The notes: generated by a model from the sequence alone, not told the origin. A stretch of 64,000 nucleotides of DNA from Magnetospirillum sp. (GCA_024707145.1 JANQAI010000005.1:1178001-1242000); one strand, 5' to 3'. Shown: positions 38,386 through 50,347, counted from the first letter of the stretch. Translations and numbers: made by a program.

Positions 38386-38475
38386 TACTTGCCCCTCCCG
38401 GCCCTCCCCGCTTCGCAGGGGAGGGAGAATGGTCCCCTCCCTGCGTAAGCGGGGGGAGGGGGGGGGGTTAGGGTG
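38386..38475. repeat. C-rich/G-rich inverted repeat block upstream of purH end
   Basis: CCCTCCCCGCTTCGCAGGGGAGGG is a palindrome around CGCTTCG, followed by a second copy of the motif (TCCCCTCCCTGCG...GCGGGGGGAGGGG) that ends in a run of ten G. The sequence type is close to the repeats at 6148 and 15769. It separates a small gene from the convergent purH and may aid termination. Confidence 0.65.
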
Positions 38476-38503
38476 GGGGCAATGGAAGCGCCCCCCGCCC
38501 GTC

Positions 38504-40108
38504 TCAGTGCCGGAAGTGCCGCATCCCCGTCAGCACCATCGCCAGACCCTTTTCATCGGCGGCGGCGATGACGTCGTTGTCGCGGATCGAGCCGCCGGGC
38601 TGGATCACCGCCGTCACGCCGGCCTCCGCCGCGGCCAGCAGGCCGTCCGCGAAGGGGAAGAAGGCGTCCGAGGCGACCACCGAGCCCTTGGTCAGCGGCT
38701 CGCTCAGACCGGCGGCCTTGGCGGCCTCCGCCGACTTGATGGCGGCGATGCGCGCCGAATCGACGCGGCTCATCTGACCGGCGCCGACGCCCACCGTGGC
38801 GCCGTTCTTGGCGTAGACGATGGCGTTCGACTTCACGTGCTTGGCGACGCGGAAGGCGAAGAGCAGGTCGGCCAGCTCCTGCTCGGTCGGGGCGCGCTTG
38901 GTCACCACCTTCAGGTCGGCGGGGTGATGCGGCCGTTGTCGCGGTTCTGCAGCAGGAAGCCGCCGGACAGCTGCTTCACCATCATCCCCGGCTCGGCCGG
39001 GTTCGGCACGTCCTTGGTCAGCAGGACGCGCAGGTTCTTCTTGGTGGCGAGCAGGGCGCGGGCCGCGTCGTCGGCGTCCGGGGCGATCACCACCTCGGCG
39101 AACAGCTTGCGAGATCTCCTCCGCCGTGGCGGCGTCCAGCGGGCGGTTGACGGCGATGATGCCGCCGAAGGCGCTGACCGGGTCGCACAGCAGGGCCTGC
39201 TTGTAGGCGTCGAGCAGGGTCGCCCCCTCGGCCACGCCGCAGGGGTTGGCGTGCTTGATGATGGCGACGGCCGGGCGCTCGAACTCGGCGACCAGCTCGA
39301 AGGCGGCGTCGGTGTCGTTCAGGTTGTTGTAGGACAGCTCCTTGCCCTGGAGCTGGATCGCCGTCGCCACACCCGGACGCTGCTCGCCGGTGACGTAGAA
39401 GGCCGCCTGCTGGTGCGGGTTCTCGCCGTAGCGCAGGGTCTGGCTGAGCTTGCCCGACAGGGTGGTGCGCGGCGGGAAGGTCTCGCCGAGCTGGCCGGCC
39501 AGCCAGGAGGAGATGGCCGCGTCGTAGGACGCCGTGCGGGCGTAGGCGCGCTGGGCCAGGGTGCGGCGGAGCGTCAGCGTGACGGCGCCGTCATGGGTCG
39601 CCAGCTCGTCCAGGACCGCCTCGTAATCCTCGGGGTCGGTGACGACGGTGACGAAGTCGTGGTTCTTGGCCGCGGCGCGGATCATCGCCGGGCCGCCGAT
39701 GTCGATGTTCTCCACGCAGTTGGCGTAGTCGGCGCCCTTCGACACCGTCGCCTCGAACGGGTAGAGGTTCACCACCACGAGGTCGATCGGCGGGATGTCG
39801 TGGGTGGCCATCGCCTCGGCGTGGATGTCGCGGCGGGCCAGGATGCCGCCGTGAACGCGCGGGTGCAGCGTCTTGACGCGCCCGTCCATGATCTCCGGGA
39901 AGCCGGTGTGGTCGGAGACCTCCTTCACCGGGATGCCGGCCTCGGCCAGCCGCTGGGCGGAGCCGCCGGTCGACAGGATCTCCACGCCCTTGGCCGCCAG
40001 CGCCTGGCCAAGCGCGACGAGGCCCGTCTTGTCGGACACGGAGATCAGCGCGCGCGTGATGCGGACGAGATCGGGGGCGGGCGAGTGGGCGACGTTCGGC
40101 GGGCTCAT
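38504..40108 (-). pseudogene. purH: Bifunctional AICAR transformylase/IMP cyclohydrolase PurH, frame broken twice
   Basis: The start at 40108 begins [12 protein letters not shown]. The N-terminal cyclohydrolase part has [51 protein letters not shown] and NLYPFEATV; the transformylase part has [63 protein letters not shown] and the terminus TGMRHFRH. Two breaks are visible: an extra G at 39109 (corrected: [16 protein letters not shown]) and one missing base near 38930 (corrected: RITPADLKVV). Restored length is 534 residues. It makes IMP in the last two steps of purine synthesis. A gene needed for growth without purines is unlikely to be truly lost, so these are probably read errors. Confidence 0.95.
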
Positions 40109-40238
40109 CGGGGCATCCTGGCTGTCATGGAACCGGCTGCGGCGGACCGGGCATGGGAAGACGGGGCTCGGGAAGACGGGACCTGACCGATCCGGAAAAG
40201 CGAAACACCCCGCTTCGTCACCCCCGCCCGGGCGGGGA

Positions 40239-41981
40239 TCACGGTCGCAGGGCGAACACTCCACAGAGTCTCAAAACAGGCACCGATCCGTATTCCCACG
40301 GCCTGTCCGCCGCGGATGCGCGCGGTTTACCCCCCTTGCGCTCGCGGCGCAAGGCCCATTTCACCGTCTTGATGGCGGGGCCGGTATGTCCGGAGATGGC
40401 GATCTGGGTGGTCCGCCGCGGTTCGTCGCCGCTGCCCAGATAGATGCTCTCCTCCAGCTCCAGCGTGCCGCCCGAGGCGCGCAGCCGCCGCCAGGCGGCC
40501 CCGCTCGGCAGCTTCAGCTGCACCTGCCCGCCCTGGACGGGGGTCGCCTGGACCGCGGGGTGCAGGTGGAAGCGGATGGTGAAGGGCCGCGGTTCCGGCG
40601 TGGCGCCGATCACCGGCTCCAGCATGTCCTCGCCGCGCAGGTCCTCGCCGTTTTCCGCCAGATAGACGCGGCGGCGGTGCAGATAGCCGAAGTTGCGGCT
40701 GTAGCCGTTGTGGGTGGCGACGACCAGCACCGCCCCGTCGTTCTCCTGCCGCTCGCAGCCGACGTGCGAGGGGCGGCGGCCCAGTCCGCCCTCCTCGATC
40801 ACCTCCGACGAGTTGGTCTCGGCCAGCACGACGGTGGAATGGGCGGCGGTGCCGGCCAGCGCGGCGCGCCAGGGGCCGGTCTTCACCGGATGGGCGCCGC
40901 AATTGACGATCAGCCGCTCCTTGCCGACCGACATCTCCAGCGACAGGGTGCCGGCGTGGGCGGTGGCGTCCAGCCCGGTGACCGGCGGCACGCCGGTGTC
41001 CATCAGCACCATGGTCCGCCCGGCGATCAGCCGCTCGAAGCCGGTGTGCGGCGCGCTCTTCAGCGGGCGTCCGCGGGCGTCGGCCTGGGCCAGCACCGTG
41101 TCGACCAGCGCCGCGTCCTCCTCCCGCCCGCCGTTGAACAGGGCGAGGCCGCCGTCGCCGTGGCGGAAGAAGCGCAGGGCCGGGGTCATGCGGTCGATGG
41201 CGTGCTGCAGCGCCTCCGGCACGTCGGCGCGGGCGGTGCGCAGGACCGACCGCATGTCGATCAGGTCGCGCAGGATGCGGAGCTGCACGGAGGGGCAGCG
41301 CTCGATATGGCCGCCGTCCGGCAGGATCTGGCGCGGCAGCTCGCGTTCCAGCAGCTTCAGCGCGTCCTGCCCGACGCGCTCGTGCTCCGGCAGGCAGAAG
41401 CCGCCGTAGACAAGGCCCTTGGCCGCGGTGACCAGCGCCTTGCCGTCCAGCGCGCCGGGCACCACGCGGGTCAGATGCTTGACCTGCCGCGCGAGGCTGT
41501 CGAAGACCGCGGCGCGGAACTCGTCGTCGGCGGAGGCGCAGTAGAAGTCATGCAGGCCGATCCAGGCGGCGATGCGGGCGCCCAGCACCTCCGGCGCCCA
41601 GGTCTGGGCGTTCCAGCCGCCGTTGTGGTCCAGCCAGGACAGCACCAGCGACCGGGCGCGCCGCCGCGCCGTGTCGCCGCCAACCGCCCGCAGGTCGCGC
41701 AGCCAGTCGAAGCCGTGCAGGGCGTCCTGCCAGACGGCGCTGCCGGCCCGCCAGTTCGGCGCGCCGTGGGCGTCGGCCGCCGCCGCTTGTCCTCCGAAGC
41801 GGAAGACGCCGGCCAGGATCGCCGAGCCTTCCCCGGCGTCGCCCGGCCAGGGGTCCGGCGGCACGGCGGACAGGGCGGTCGGCGCGCGGCCGCCCAAGGT
41901 CAGCTTGTAGATCGGGTTGCCGAAGGCGATCTGCGCGACGCCGTCCCGCAAGCGGCCCATTTTCCCACGCCCGGCGCTCAT
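40239..41981 (-). CDS. Heparinase II/III family protein
   Basis: The 580-residue protein has an all-helical N-terminal half typical of alginate-lyase/heparinase II toroids ([49 protein letters not shown]) and a C-terminal beta-sandwich with [25 protein letters not shown] and [16 protein letters not shown]. No signal peptide is visible, in contrast to secreted lyases, so a cytoplasmic or peripheral role is possible. In alphaproteobacteria such genes often lie between purH and rsmB, as here. The substrate could be an acidic polysaccharide. A later ATG (MGRLRDGVA) is an alternative start. Confidence 0.87.
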   Translation of the reverse strand: MSAGRGKMGRLRDGVAQIAFGNPIYKLTLGGRAPTALSAVPPDPWPGDAGEGSAILAGVFRFGGQAAAADAHGAPNWRAGSAVWQDALHGFDWLRDLRAVGGDTARRRARSLVLSWLDHNGGWNAQTWAPEVLGARIAAWIGLHDFYCASADDEFRAAVFDSLARQVKHLTRVVPGALDGKALVTAAKGLVYGGFCLPEHERVGQDALKLLERELPRQILPDGGHIERCPSVQLRILRDLIDMRSVLRTARADVPEALQHAIDRMTPALRFFRHGDGGLALFNGGREEDAALVDTVLAQADARGRPLKSAPHTGFERLIAGRTMVLMDTGVPPVTGLDATAHAGTLSLEMSVGKERLIVNCGAHPVKTGPWRAALAGTAAHSTVVLAETNSSEVIEEGGLGRRPSHVGCERQENDGAVLVVATHNGYSRNFGYLHRRRVYLAENGEDLRGEDMLEPVIGATPEPRPFTIRFHLHPAVQATPVQGGQVQLKLPSGAAWRRLRASGGTLELEESIYLGSGDEPRRTTQIAISGHTGPAIKTVKWALRRERKGGKPRASAADRPWEYGSVPVLRLCGVFALRP

Positions 41982-42109
41982 CGGCTCACCCCGTCACGCG
42001 GCAGGGGGGAGGCGATGGCCGGCGCTTCGCTGAAGGCATTCGGGCGATCGGGGGGATGCATCCTGTTGTCGTATCAAATTCGCCTCGACCCCCGCAAGCC
42101 GGTGGTGCC

Positions 42110-43438
42110 CTAATCGTGCAGCCGTCGCAGCCGTGCCACGAAGAACCCGTCGATCCCTCCGAGGTCCCCGAGCATGCCCGGCAGGGATCGTACCTCACCG
42201 CGCTCGTTGATCAACTCGGCCAAATTGCCATCCCCCGCATGCCCGCCGCCCAAGCCGCCGCCCAGATCTCCAGGCGTGATGGGCAGGCGCTCGACCCGCT
42301 TGTCGCGGGCCAGGATGCGGTCGATCTGCGCCTCGCCCTCCTCCGGCTGGATGGAGCAGGTGCAATAGACCAGCGTGCCGCCCGGCTTCACCAGATCGAC
42401 GGCGTGGGCCAGCAGGCGGCTCTGCGCCTTGGCCAGCTTGGCGATGTCCTCCGGCGTCTTCACGCGCAGGATGTCGGGGTGGCGGCGGATCGCCCCGGTG
42501 GCCGAGCAGGGGGCGTCGAGCAGCACCGCGTCGGCGGGCTGGTCCGGCGTCCAGGTGGCGGCGTCGGTCGCCAGCACCTCCGCCGACAGGTTGAGGCGGG
42601 CCAGATTCTCCCGCACCCGCTCCAGCCGCTTGGCGGAGCGGTCGACCGCCGTCACCCGCGCGCCCTGCGCGACGAGCTGCGCGGTCTTGCCGCCGGGGGC
42701 GGCGCACAGGTCGTAGGCGCTCTTGCCCGCCAGATCGCCGAACAGCTTGGCCGGCAGCGAGGCGGCGAGGTCCTGCACCCACCAGGCGCCCTCGGCGAAG
42801 CCCGGCAGCTCCGTCAGGTTGCCGCCGGCGGCGCGGCGCAGCGTGCCGGTGGGCAGCAGCTTGGCCTCCAGCCGCTCCGCCCAGGCCGCGGGATCGGCCT
42901 TGACGGTGATGTCCAGCGGCGCCTCGTGCAGGTGCGCCTCGACGATGCCGCGGGTGCGGCCGATGCCGTAGGCCTGCCGCCAGGCCAGCCACAGCCAGTC
43001 CGGCGTGTTCAGGCGCCCGGCGTCCTGCTGGGCGGCCAGCTCCGTCCCCTCGCGGCCGATGCGGCGCAGGACGGCGTTGATCAGGCCCTTGTAGGGTTCG
43101 GCTCCCCGGGCCGCGGCCAGCTCCACCGCCGTGTCGACGGCGGCGTGGGCGGGCGTGCCGAGGAAGACGAGCTGGGCCGCGCCCAGCCGCAGGATGTCGT
43201 GCACGGTGGCCTTGGGCAGGCCCGGCTTGGCGAGGCTGCCCTGGATCAGCGCGTCGATCTGGCCGAGCCGGCGCAGCACGGTGGCGGTCAGGAGCCGCAC
43301 GAAGCCGCGGTCGCGCGGGTCGAGCCCGCGCAACTCCGGATGCGCGTCGAACGCATCGTCGAAGGGAATGGATTTGCGCAGCACATCGCGCAAAAGGTCG
43401 AGCGCGGCGGAGCGCGCGGCGAGGGAGGCGTCGGACAT
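42110..43438 (-). CDS. rsmB: 16S rRNA (cytosine-C5) methyltransferase RsmB family
   Basis: The 442-residue protein starts MSDASLAARSAALDLLRDVL. Residues 1-140 are the NusB-like RNA-binding domain ([41 protein letters not shown]). The methyltransferase has motif I YDLCAAPGGKTAQL, ATDAATW, LLDAPCSATGAIRRHPD (Cys of motif IV) and VYCTCSIQPEEGE (catalytic Cys of motif VI). It methylates a cytosine of 16S rRNA (C967 in E. coli). The frame extends upstream to 43936 only as a shadow. Ribosome site weak. Confidence 0.94.
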   Translation of the reverse strand: MSDASLAARSAALDLLRDVLRKSIPFDDAFDAHPELRGLDPRDRGFVRLLTATVLRRLGQIDALIQGSLAKPGLPKATVHDILRLGAAQLVFLGTPAHAAVDTAVELAAARGAEPYKGLINAVLRRIGREGTELAAQQDAGRLNTPDWLWLAWRQAYGIGRTRGIVEAHLHEAPLDITVKADPAAWAERLEAKLLPTGTLRRAAGGNLTELPGFAEGAWWVQDLAASLPAKLFGDLAGKSAYDLCAAPGGKTAQLVAQGARVTAVDRSAKRLERVRENLARLNLSAEVLATDAATWTPDQPADAVLLDAPCSATGAIRRHPDILRVKTPEDIAKLAKAQSRLLAHAVDLVKPGGTLVYCTCSIQPEEGEAQIDRILARDKRVERLPITPGDLGGGLGGGHAGDGNLAELINERGEVRSLPGMLGDLGGIDGFFVARLRRLHD

Positions 43439-43512
43439 GCCGCTGGATGTAGCGCGCCGGACGGCGGGTGTCGAGTAGCCGCTTCGCGGGGCAGCCCGGA
43501 TTCGGACGCCCT

Positions 43513-44277
43513 TCAGCGGGCCAGCGCGCCGCGCCGTCCGCCTTCGTGGTCGGGATAGGGGCCGACGTCCTCGACGAAGAAGCAGGAAACGCCCCGCAGA
43601 TCGCCCCGGCGCAGGATGAAGCGGTTGCCGTTGCCCGCCTTCATCGCCCACAGCCCAGCCCCTTCCAGACCCGTTCCCTCCAACGCGGTCAGCTCCAGCT
43701 CCGGCGGCACCGGGTCCTCGCCCAGCCGCTTGAGGAAACGGTCGGCGCGCACGCGGTCGTCCGGCGGCAGGCTGCGCGCGGCGCGGGCGTCGTAGCGGTC
43801 GCTCTTGACGTAGCGGGTCCCGGTTCCCTGAATGGGGCTGGACGGCCCGCCGGGATCGGCGGCGGCGCGCTCCAGCATCAGCGCCCAGCGCGCGTCCCGC
43901 GCCATGGCCAGGGCGCGGCGGTGGACGGCGCGGCAATGCTCGGCCAGCTCGTGGAAGCGGGGCATCAGGTCGCGCTTGCGGAAGCCGACCTCCATCATGA
44001 CGCGCTCCACCGCCCCGTCCGCCGCGGCGCCGGAAGCGGGGATGCCGCGCGTCTCCAGCGCCAGCAGGGCGTCGATGCGCCGGTCGCGCTCCGCCGGCGC
44101 ACCGGAGGCCGGACTTCCGCCCTGCGCCAGCGTCTGTCCGAGTTGCTTCACCGCCGCGTCGGCGCGGCGCTCGGCCTCGGCGATGCAGAGGAGCACGTCG
44201 TCACGGCCGGTGGCGGGGGAAACGGTCAGCCAGCCCGCATCGAACAGCGGGGTCTTGTCGAGAAACAGATCCGGCAC
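43513..44277 (-). CDS. Hypothetical protein, 254 aa, next to a DHH phosphoesterase gene
   Basis: I do not recognise a family. GTG at 44277 is used because GGGG lies four bases before it and it follows the upstream stop by eight bases, so the gene is very probably translated with the DHH gene. The protein begins VPDLFLDKTPLFDAGWLTVSP, has a long helical middle (LCIAEAERRADAAVKQLG, then VERVMMEVGFRKRDLMPRFHEL) and ends with a beta-rich part (GAGLWAMKAGNGNRFILRRG, VSCFFVEDVGPYPDHEGG). No signal peptide or membrane helix. Codon bias is strongly coding. Confidence 0.7.
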   Translation of the reverse strand: MPDLFLDKTPLFDAGWLTVSPATGRDDVLLCIAEAERRADAAVKQLGQTLAQGGSPASGAPAERDRRIDALLALETRGIPASGAAADGAVERVMMEVGFRKRDLMPRFHELAEHCRAVHRRALAMARDARWALMLERAAADPGGPSSPIQGTGTRYVKSDRYDARAARSLPPDDRVRADRFLKRLGEDPVPPELELTALEGTGLEGAGLWAMKAGNGNRFILRRGDLRGVSCFFVEDVGPYPDHEGGRRGALAR

Positions 44278-44285
44278 GATCCCCG

Positions 44286-45218
44286 TCAGCCGTCGGCGCG
44301 CATGCGCCCGACGATCTCCTCCAGCACCGCCTCGGCCTTGTCGTTGTCCACCTGACAGGTGCCCGCGGCCTCGTGGCCGCCACCGCCATACTCCAGCATC
44401 AGCGGGCCGATGTTGGTCTTGGAGCTGCGGTTGATGATCGACTTGCCGCAGGCCAGCACCGTGTTCTGCTGCTTCAGGCCCCACAGCACATGGATCGACA
44501 CGTTCGATTCCGGGTACATCGCGTAGATCATGAAGCGGTTGCCGGCGTAGATGGTCTCCTCCCGGCGCAGGTCGATGACCACGACGTTGCCGCGGATCGT
44601 GCTGCAGCGGGCGAGCTGGTCGGAGAATTTCGCCTCATGCTCGGTGTAGAGGTCCACCCGCTCCTTCACGTCGGGCAGGGCCAAAATCTCGTCGATGCCG
44701 TGGTTCCGGCAATAGTCGATCAGCTCCATCATCAGCTGGTAGTTGGAGATCCGGAAGTCGCGGAAGCGGCCGAGGCCGGTGCGCGCGTCCATGATGAAGT
44801 TCAGCAGGGTCCAGCCCTGCGGCTTCAGGATGTCCTCGATGCCGTACTGGGCGGAGTCGGCCTGATCGACCGCGGCCATCATCGCGTCGGAGATGGTCGG
44901 GAAACGCTCCTTGCCGCCGTAGTAGTTGTAGACGACGCGGGCGGCGGAGGGGGCGTCGGCCTCGATGATGTGGTTGTCGCGCTTGCCGACGCGGATCGTC
45001 TCCGACAGATGGTGGTCGAAGGCGAGATGGACGCCGGGCACATAGGGCAGGTTGGTGGTGATGTCGCGGTCGGAAATCTCGACCTTGCCGTCCTGCATGT
45101 CCTTGGGATGCACGAACTTGATCTCGTCGAGGATGCCAAGCTCCTTCAGGAGCACGGCGCAGACCAGCCCGTCGAAATCGGACCGGGTGACGAGGCGGTA
45201 TTTCGTGACGTTGGACAT
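44286..45218 (-). CDS. DHH-family phosphoesterase
   Basis: The 310-residue protein carries the DHH metal motifs YRLVTRSDFDGLVCAVLL (motif I, Asp-x-Asp) and LAFDHHLSETI (DHH), and the DHHA1 C-terminal motif MLEYGGGGHEAAGTCQV. These mark exopolyphosphatase/nanoRNase-type enzymes that hydrolyse phosphoester bonds with Mn2+. Unlike NrnA it is short, and its middle part (LNFIMDARTGLGRFRDFRIS) is distinct, so the substrate (cyclic dinucleotide, nanoRNA or polyphosphate) is open. An unknown gene follows after eight bases. Confidence 0.9.
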   Translation of the reverse strand: MSNVTKYRLVTRSDFDGLVCAVLLKELGILDEIKFVHPKDMQDGKVEISDRDITTNLPYVPGVHLAFDHHLSETIRVGKRDNHIIEADAPSAARVVYNYYGGKERFPTISDAMMAAVDQADSAQYGIEDILKPQGWTLLNFIMDARTGLGRFRDFRISNYQLMMELIDYCRNHGIDEILALPDVKERVDLYTEHEAKFSDQLARCSTIRGNVVVIDLRREETIYAGNRFMIYAMYPESNVSIHVLWGLKQQNTVLACGKSIINRSSKTNIGPLMLEYGGGGHEAAGTCQVDNDKAEAVLEEIVGRMRADG

Positions 45219-45308
45219 GCGGTTCCCCCTGATCGCCCCACAATCGGCAAGCAGGGGAAAGTAGTCTTACGCCTTTCGCCACGCAACCGGGAACCGAAAC
45301 GCCTCCGC

Positions 45309-46199
45309 TCACCCCCAGGGGCTGCGCGGCATGAAGGAGGGGCCGGCCATGCCGCGCAGCCGGCGGACCCGCTCCTCCATGTTCGGGTGGGTGGAGAACA
45401 GGCTGTCGAGGCTGCGCCCGTGCAGCGGGTTGGCGATGAACAGATGCGCCGTGGCCGGGTTGGATTCCGCCGCGTAGTTCGGGATCTGGTGGGCGTAGTT
45501 GTGGATGCGGGTCAGCGCGTCGGCCAGCCACAGCGGGCGCCCGCAGATCTCCGCGCCGATGCGGTCGGCCTCGTACTCGCGGGTGCGGCTGATCGCCATC
45601 TGGACGATCATCGCGGCGAAGGGGGCCAGGACGGCGATCAGGATGCCGCCGATCAGCCCCAGCGGGTTGCCGCCCTGCCCGTTCTGGCTGTTGCCCTGCG
45701 ACGCGCCGAAGAACATGCCGAAGTTGGCGATCATGGAGATGGCGCCCGCGATGGTCGCGGTGATCGTCATGATCAGCGTGTCGCGGTTCTTCACATGGGC
45801 CAGCTCGTGCGCCATGACGCCGGCGATCTCCTCCGGGCTCAGCAGGCGCAGCAGGCCGGTGGTGGCGGCGACCGCGGCGTTCTCCGGGTTGCGCCCGGTG
45901 GCGAAGGCGTTGGGCTGGTCGTTCTCCATGATGTAGACGCGCGGCATCGGCAGGCCGGCGCGCTCGGCCAGCTGCTGGACGATGCCGTAATATTCGGGGG
46001 CGGTGTAGGCGTCGACCTCCCGCGCGCCGTACATGGACAGAACCATGTCGCCGGAGTTCCAGTAGCTGAACAGGTTCATGCCGAGCGCCATGACGAAGGC
46101 GATCATCATGCCGCCCTTGCCGCCGATCAGATAGCCGATGCCCATGAACAGGGCGGTCAGGCCGGCGAGGAGGATGGTGGTCTTCACATAGCTGGTCAT
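45309..46199 (-). CDS. htpX: Membrane zinc metalloprotease HtpX
   Basis: The 296-residue protein has two N-terminal membrane helices ([35 protein letters not shown]), the zinc motif HELAH at residues 131-135, and the third ligand Glu in [12 protein letters not shown]. Further helices follow the active site ([33 protein letters not shown]). HtpX removes misfolded inner-membrane proteins, complementary to FtsH. The start at 46199 fits the family; a longer frame to 46514 is rejected. Divergent from the SDHAF4-like gene. Confidence 0.94.
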   Translation of the reverse strand: MTSYVKTTILLAGLTALFMGIGYLIGGKGGMMIAFVMALGMNLFSYWNSGDMVLSMYGAREVDAYTAPEYYGIVQQLAERAGLPMPRVYIMENDQPNAFATGRNPENAAVAATTGLLRLLSPEEIAGVMAHELAHVKNRDTLIMTITATIAGAISMIANFGMFFGASQGNSQNGQGGNPLGLIGGILIAVLAPFAAMIVQMAISRTREYEADRIGAEICGRPLWLADALTRIHNYAHQIPNYAAESNPATAHLFIANPLHGRSLDSLFSTHPNMEERVRRLRGMAGPSFMPRSPWG

Positions 46200-46353
46200 G
46201 GCGATGTTCCGGGCAATCTTCTGGACGGTTTCACTGTTGATGGGACAGGACGGCCCCGGCGGGGCTTTTCGCCGGGCTTGTCTGGTGATATGGGCTTGGC
46301 GGAAGGCATCGTTCAAGATGGCCAAGCACCGCACCCGACCCCAGAGGACGGCC

Positions 46354-46536
46354 ATGACCGAGACGAAGACCACCGGCCCGGCACCGCAGGACGCCGAAAA
46401 GGCTGACGCCGAAACGACCCCCGAAACCGGCGCCAAGGGACCCGAGCAGATGCCCGGCGAAATCGGCGGCCCGAAGGGACCGGAGCCGACCCGCTTCGGC
46501 GATTGGGAGTTCAAGGGCCGCTGCTCGGACTTCTAA
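46354..46536 (+). CDS. DUF1674 protein, SDHAF4-like succinate dehydrogenase assembly factor
   Basis: The 60-residue protein ends [19 protein letters not shown], the diagnostic C-terminus of the DUF1674/SDHAF4 family, which in mitochondria binds flavinylated SdhA during complex II assembly. The N-terminal half is acidic and low in complexity. AGAGGA lies six bases before ATG 46354; an ATG at 46318 would add 12 basic residues and is less likely. It is divergent from htpX. Function by family only. Confidence 0.9.
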   Translation: MTETKTTGPAPQDAEKADAETTPETGAKGPEQMPGEIGGPKGPEPTRFGDWEFKGRCSDF

Positions 46537-46699
46537 GCCGGCGCCCCTAGGATCGATTGCCTGAACGACCCCATCCTGAAATTGAATACATACGCAACCA
46601 GGACACAATACCTAGGTTGTGCTTGATGCGTTCCTGTTCGCGCGCTACCCTGTGACCGGTTCGCCGTACCGCGCACCGGTACCCTGGGGAGTTCGCGCC

Positions 46700-47221
46700 A
46701 TGGGATCGCACAGACCCGTCAACCCATGCCCGCCCCGCACTACGGGAACTTTGGCCGGAATATGGGCCGGACTATGGGCCGGGATTTGGCTCGCCATTCT
46801 GTGCATATCGCTGGCCGGCGCCGTCCGGGCCGCTCCGCCCGCCCTGCCCGGCCCGATCCCGGCGGAGGTGCTGGAGGTCCTTGACGGCGACACGCTGCTG
46901 GTGCGCGCCACCATCTGGCTGGGTCAGGTGGTGGAAACCCATGTCCGGGTGGACGGGCTGGACGCGCCGGAGATGCGCGCCCGCTGCCCTCGTGAGCGGG
47001 AACTGGCGGAGACCGCCCGCGACCATGCGCGCCTCCTGATCGGGGCCGCTCCGGTGCGGCTGCTCGACGTCCAGCCCGACAAGTATGGCGGGCGGGTGCG
47101 CGCCCGCGTGCTGACCGGCGGAGGCGCCGACCTGTCGACCGCGCTGATCGAAGCGGGGCTTGCCCGCCCCTATCACGGCGAACGGCGCCAGCCCTGGTGC
47201 GACGGGACGGGCATGGGCTAA
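46700..47221 (+). CDS. Thermonuclease (staphylococcal nuclease-like) family protein
   Basis: The 173-residue protein begins MGSHRPVNPCPPRTTGTL, followed by a hydrophobic segment ending LAGAVRAAP that looks like a signal peptide or anchor. The SNase fold has EVLDGDTLLVRA, HVRVDGLDAPEMRARCPRE (the Asp/Arg calcium and catalytic region) and YGGRVRARVLTGGG. The second catalytic arginine is in this last strand. It should cut nucleic acid in the periplasm or outside the cell. GGGGAG precedes the ATG at 46700; an upstream ATG (46619) is rejected. Confidence 0.85.
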   Translation: MGSHRPVNPCPPRTTGTLAGIWAGLWAGIWLAILCISLAGAVRAAPPALPGPIPAEVLEVLDGDTLLVRATIWLGQVVETHVRVDGLDAPEMRARCPRERELAETARDHARLLIGAAPVRLLDVQPDKYGGRVRARVLTGGGADLSTALIEAGLARPYHGERRQPWCDGTGMG

Positions 47222-47301
47222 CCCCGCTCCACCAAAGGATGAGCCGGGAACCCGCCGGCTCGCTCCGCTGTTGCCCCTCCCACCAAGGAGGAGAGCGAAC
47301 C

Positions 47302-47658
47302 ATGACGACCCAGGCCTCGTCTTACGTCCCCGGCGCCATCGCCTTGCTGGCCGCCAGCCTCGCTCTGTCCGGCGCCGCCGTGGCGCAGGACGCCAAGACG
47401 ATGGAGGGTGGACTCGGCGCCGCACCGCCATCCCAGGGCGAAGCCTGGATGGAATCGACCGGCGCCCAGGACCCGACGCTGGGCGAGCGCCGCACCGAGA
47501 AGCAGAAGAACGCCGCGGAGACCCGCGCGCAGGGCCGCATCGGCTCCGTCCCCGACGCGGCGAGCGGCGAGTCCGGCCTGAAACCCGGCACGGCCGAGGC
47601 GGTGAGGAACCAATCCGGCAGCGGCGCCTCCGGCGGATCGGACACCGCTCCCAAATAA
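47302..47658 (+). CDS. Small exported protein, 118 aa, unknown function
   Basis: AAGGAGGAG lies eight bases before the ATG. Residues 1-28 are a signal peptide (SYVPGAIALLAASLALSG, cleavage after AVAQ). The mature part is hydrophilic, low in complexity and rich in Gly, Ala, Glu and Lys (GERRTEKQKNAAETRAQG), ending GASGGSDTAPK; probably disordered in the periplasm. No cysteine. It follows the nuclease gene after 80 bp. No family recognised. Confidence 0.65.
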   Translation: MTTQASSYVPGAIALLAASLALSGAAVAQDAKTMEGGLGAAPPSQGEAWMESTGAQDPTLGERRTEKQKNAAETRAQGRIGSVPDAASGESGLKPGTAEAVRNQSGSGASGGSDTAPK

Positions 47659-47674
47659 CAGCCCACAAAACGAA

Positions 47675-47699
47675 ACCGGGGGCCACGAAGGCCCCCGGT
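47675..47699. terminator. Terminator between the exported-protein gene and acs
   Basis: ACCGGGGGCC and GGCCCCCGGT form a perfect 10-bp stem with a five-base loop. On the minus strand TTTCGTTTT follows, so it serves the convergent acs gene best. Confidence 0.8.
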
Positions 47700-47728
47700 C
47701 CGTAGACAAACCCCGATGAACGCCGCGA

Positions 47729-49669
<1,941 letters not shown>

Positions 49670-49888
49670 TGGCTCGCGATTCCCCCGTAGTGCTTCTGGT
49701 TACGCCCTGAAGGGCTGTTGGGGAGCGGCTTCCGACCGCTCCTGTTGCGGGACATTATCCACACAAGTTCCCGTCACCACAAGCAGAACGGCTGATTGTC
49801 CGTCCCCTCCATCGGGGTTTTCGGCTCCACTTTGTTGCAGCGCACCGCCCGTTCCTTTGACTTCACCGGCATCCGCAGCGGCACGACC

Positions 49889-49907
49889 GCGCGACTATTT
49901 GTCGCGC
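49889..49907. promoter_or_regulatory. Inverted repeat upstream of the TGN-repeat gene
   Basis: GCGCGAC-TATTT-GTCGCGC is a perfect 7-bp palindrome in the spacer between divergent acs and the gene at 50011. It is 220 bp upstream of acs and 14 bp before a possible ATG at 49921. Operator or hairpin; untested. Confidence 0.35.
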
Positions 49908-50010
49908 ATAATACGAAAGCATGATGACGCTCTTCGGCGGGCCGCTTAACCCGGTCTTAACCGCCGCATCGTTAGCGTGCATGCTGTTCACCCAACAGCA
50001 GGGCACCGGC

Positions 50011-50347
50011 ATGGCCAGCACGACCAACGCGGACGGCACCACCGGAAACGGCACCACAGGAAACGGCACCACAGGAAACGGCACGGCCGGCGGCGCCGCC
50101 GGGCATGGCGTGGAACTGGCCGGGGCGCCTGTCGGAGATGGGCAGCCGCACCAGCCTGATGGTGATCGACGCCGCCCTGCGCACGGCGTCGCTGGCCGAG
50201 TTGGAGGCGTCCGGCTCCGCCGCCCTGGCGCCGTTCGGGGAAGACGCGGGCTTCGCCGGAGCCGCCGCGGAGATGCAGGCGCTGGCCCGCCGGATGCTTC
50301 AGGCCACGCAGGACTTCCAGGCGGCCATCTGCGAACCGGCGGACTGA
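50011..50347 (+). pseudogene. Small hypothetical protein with GTTGN repeats, frame broken by one base
   Basis: The reading frame starts at ATG 50011 (or at 49921 if the hydrophobic leader MMTLFGGPLNPVLTAASLA is included) and encodes three GTTGN units. At 50122-50125 a run of four G shifts the frame; with three it continues ELAGRLSEMGSRTSLMVIDA and ends LQATQDFQAAICEPAD at 50347. The restored C-terminal part (about 75 residues) is helical. Corrected length is about 111 residues from 50011. No family recognised. Confidence 0.5.
50035..50079 (+). repeat. Three tandem 15-bp repeats inside a coding region
   Basis: GGCACCACAGGAAAC is present twice exactly and once with one change (C for A), at 50035-50049, 50050-50064 and 50065-50079. 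Each unit codes for Gly-Thr-Thr-Gly-Asn. Unit length is a multiple of three, so copy-number change keeps the frame. Confidence 0.9.

Noticed and set aside
37958..40186. 742-codon plus-strand ORF opposite purH
   Set aside because: Composition is that of an antisense frame, and purH motifs run through the opposite strand.
50035..50079. CRISPR-like array
   Set aside because: Three contiguous 15-bp coding repeats without spacers; simple tandem duplication.
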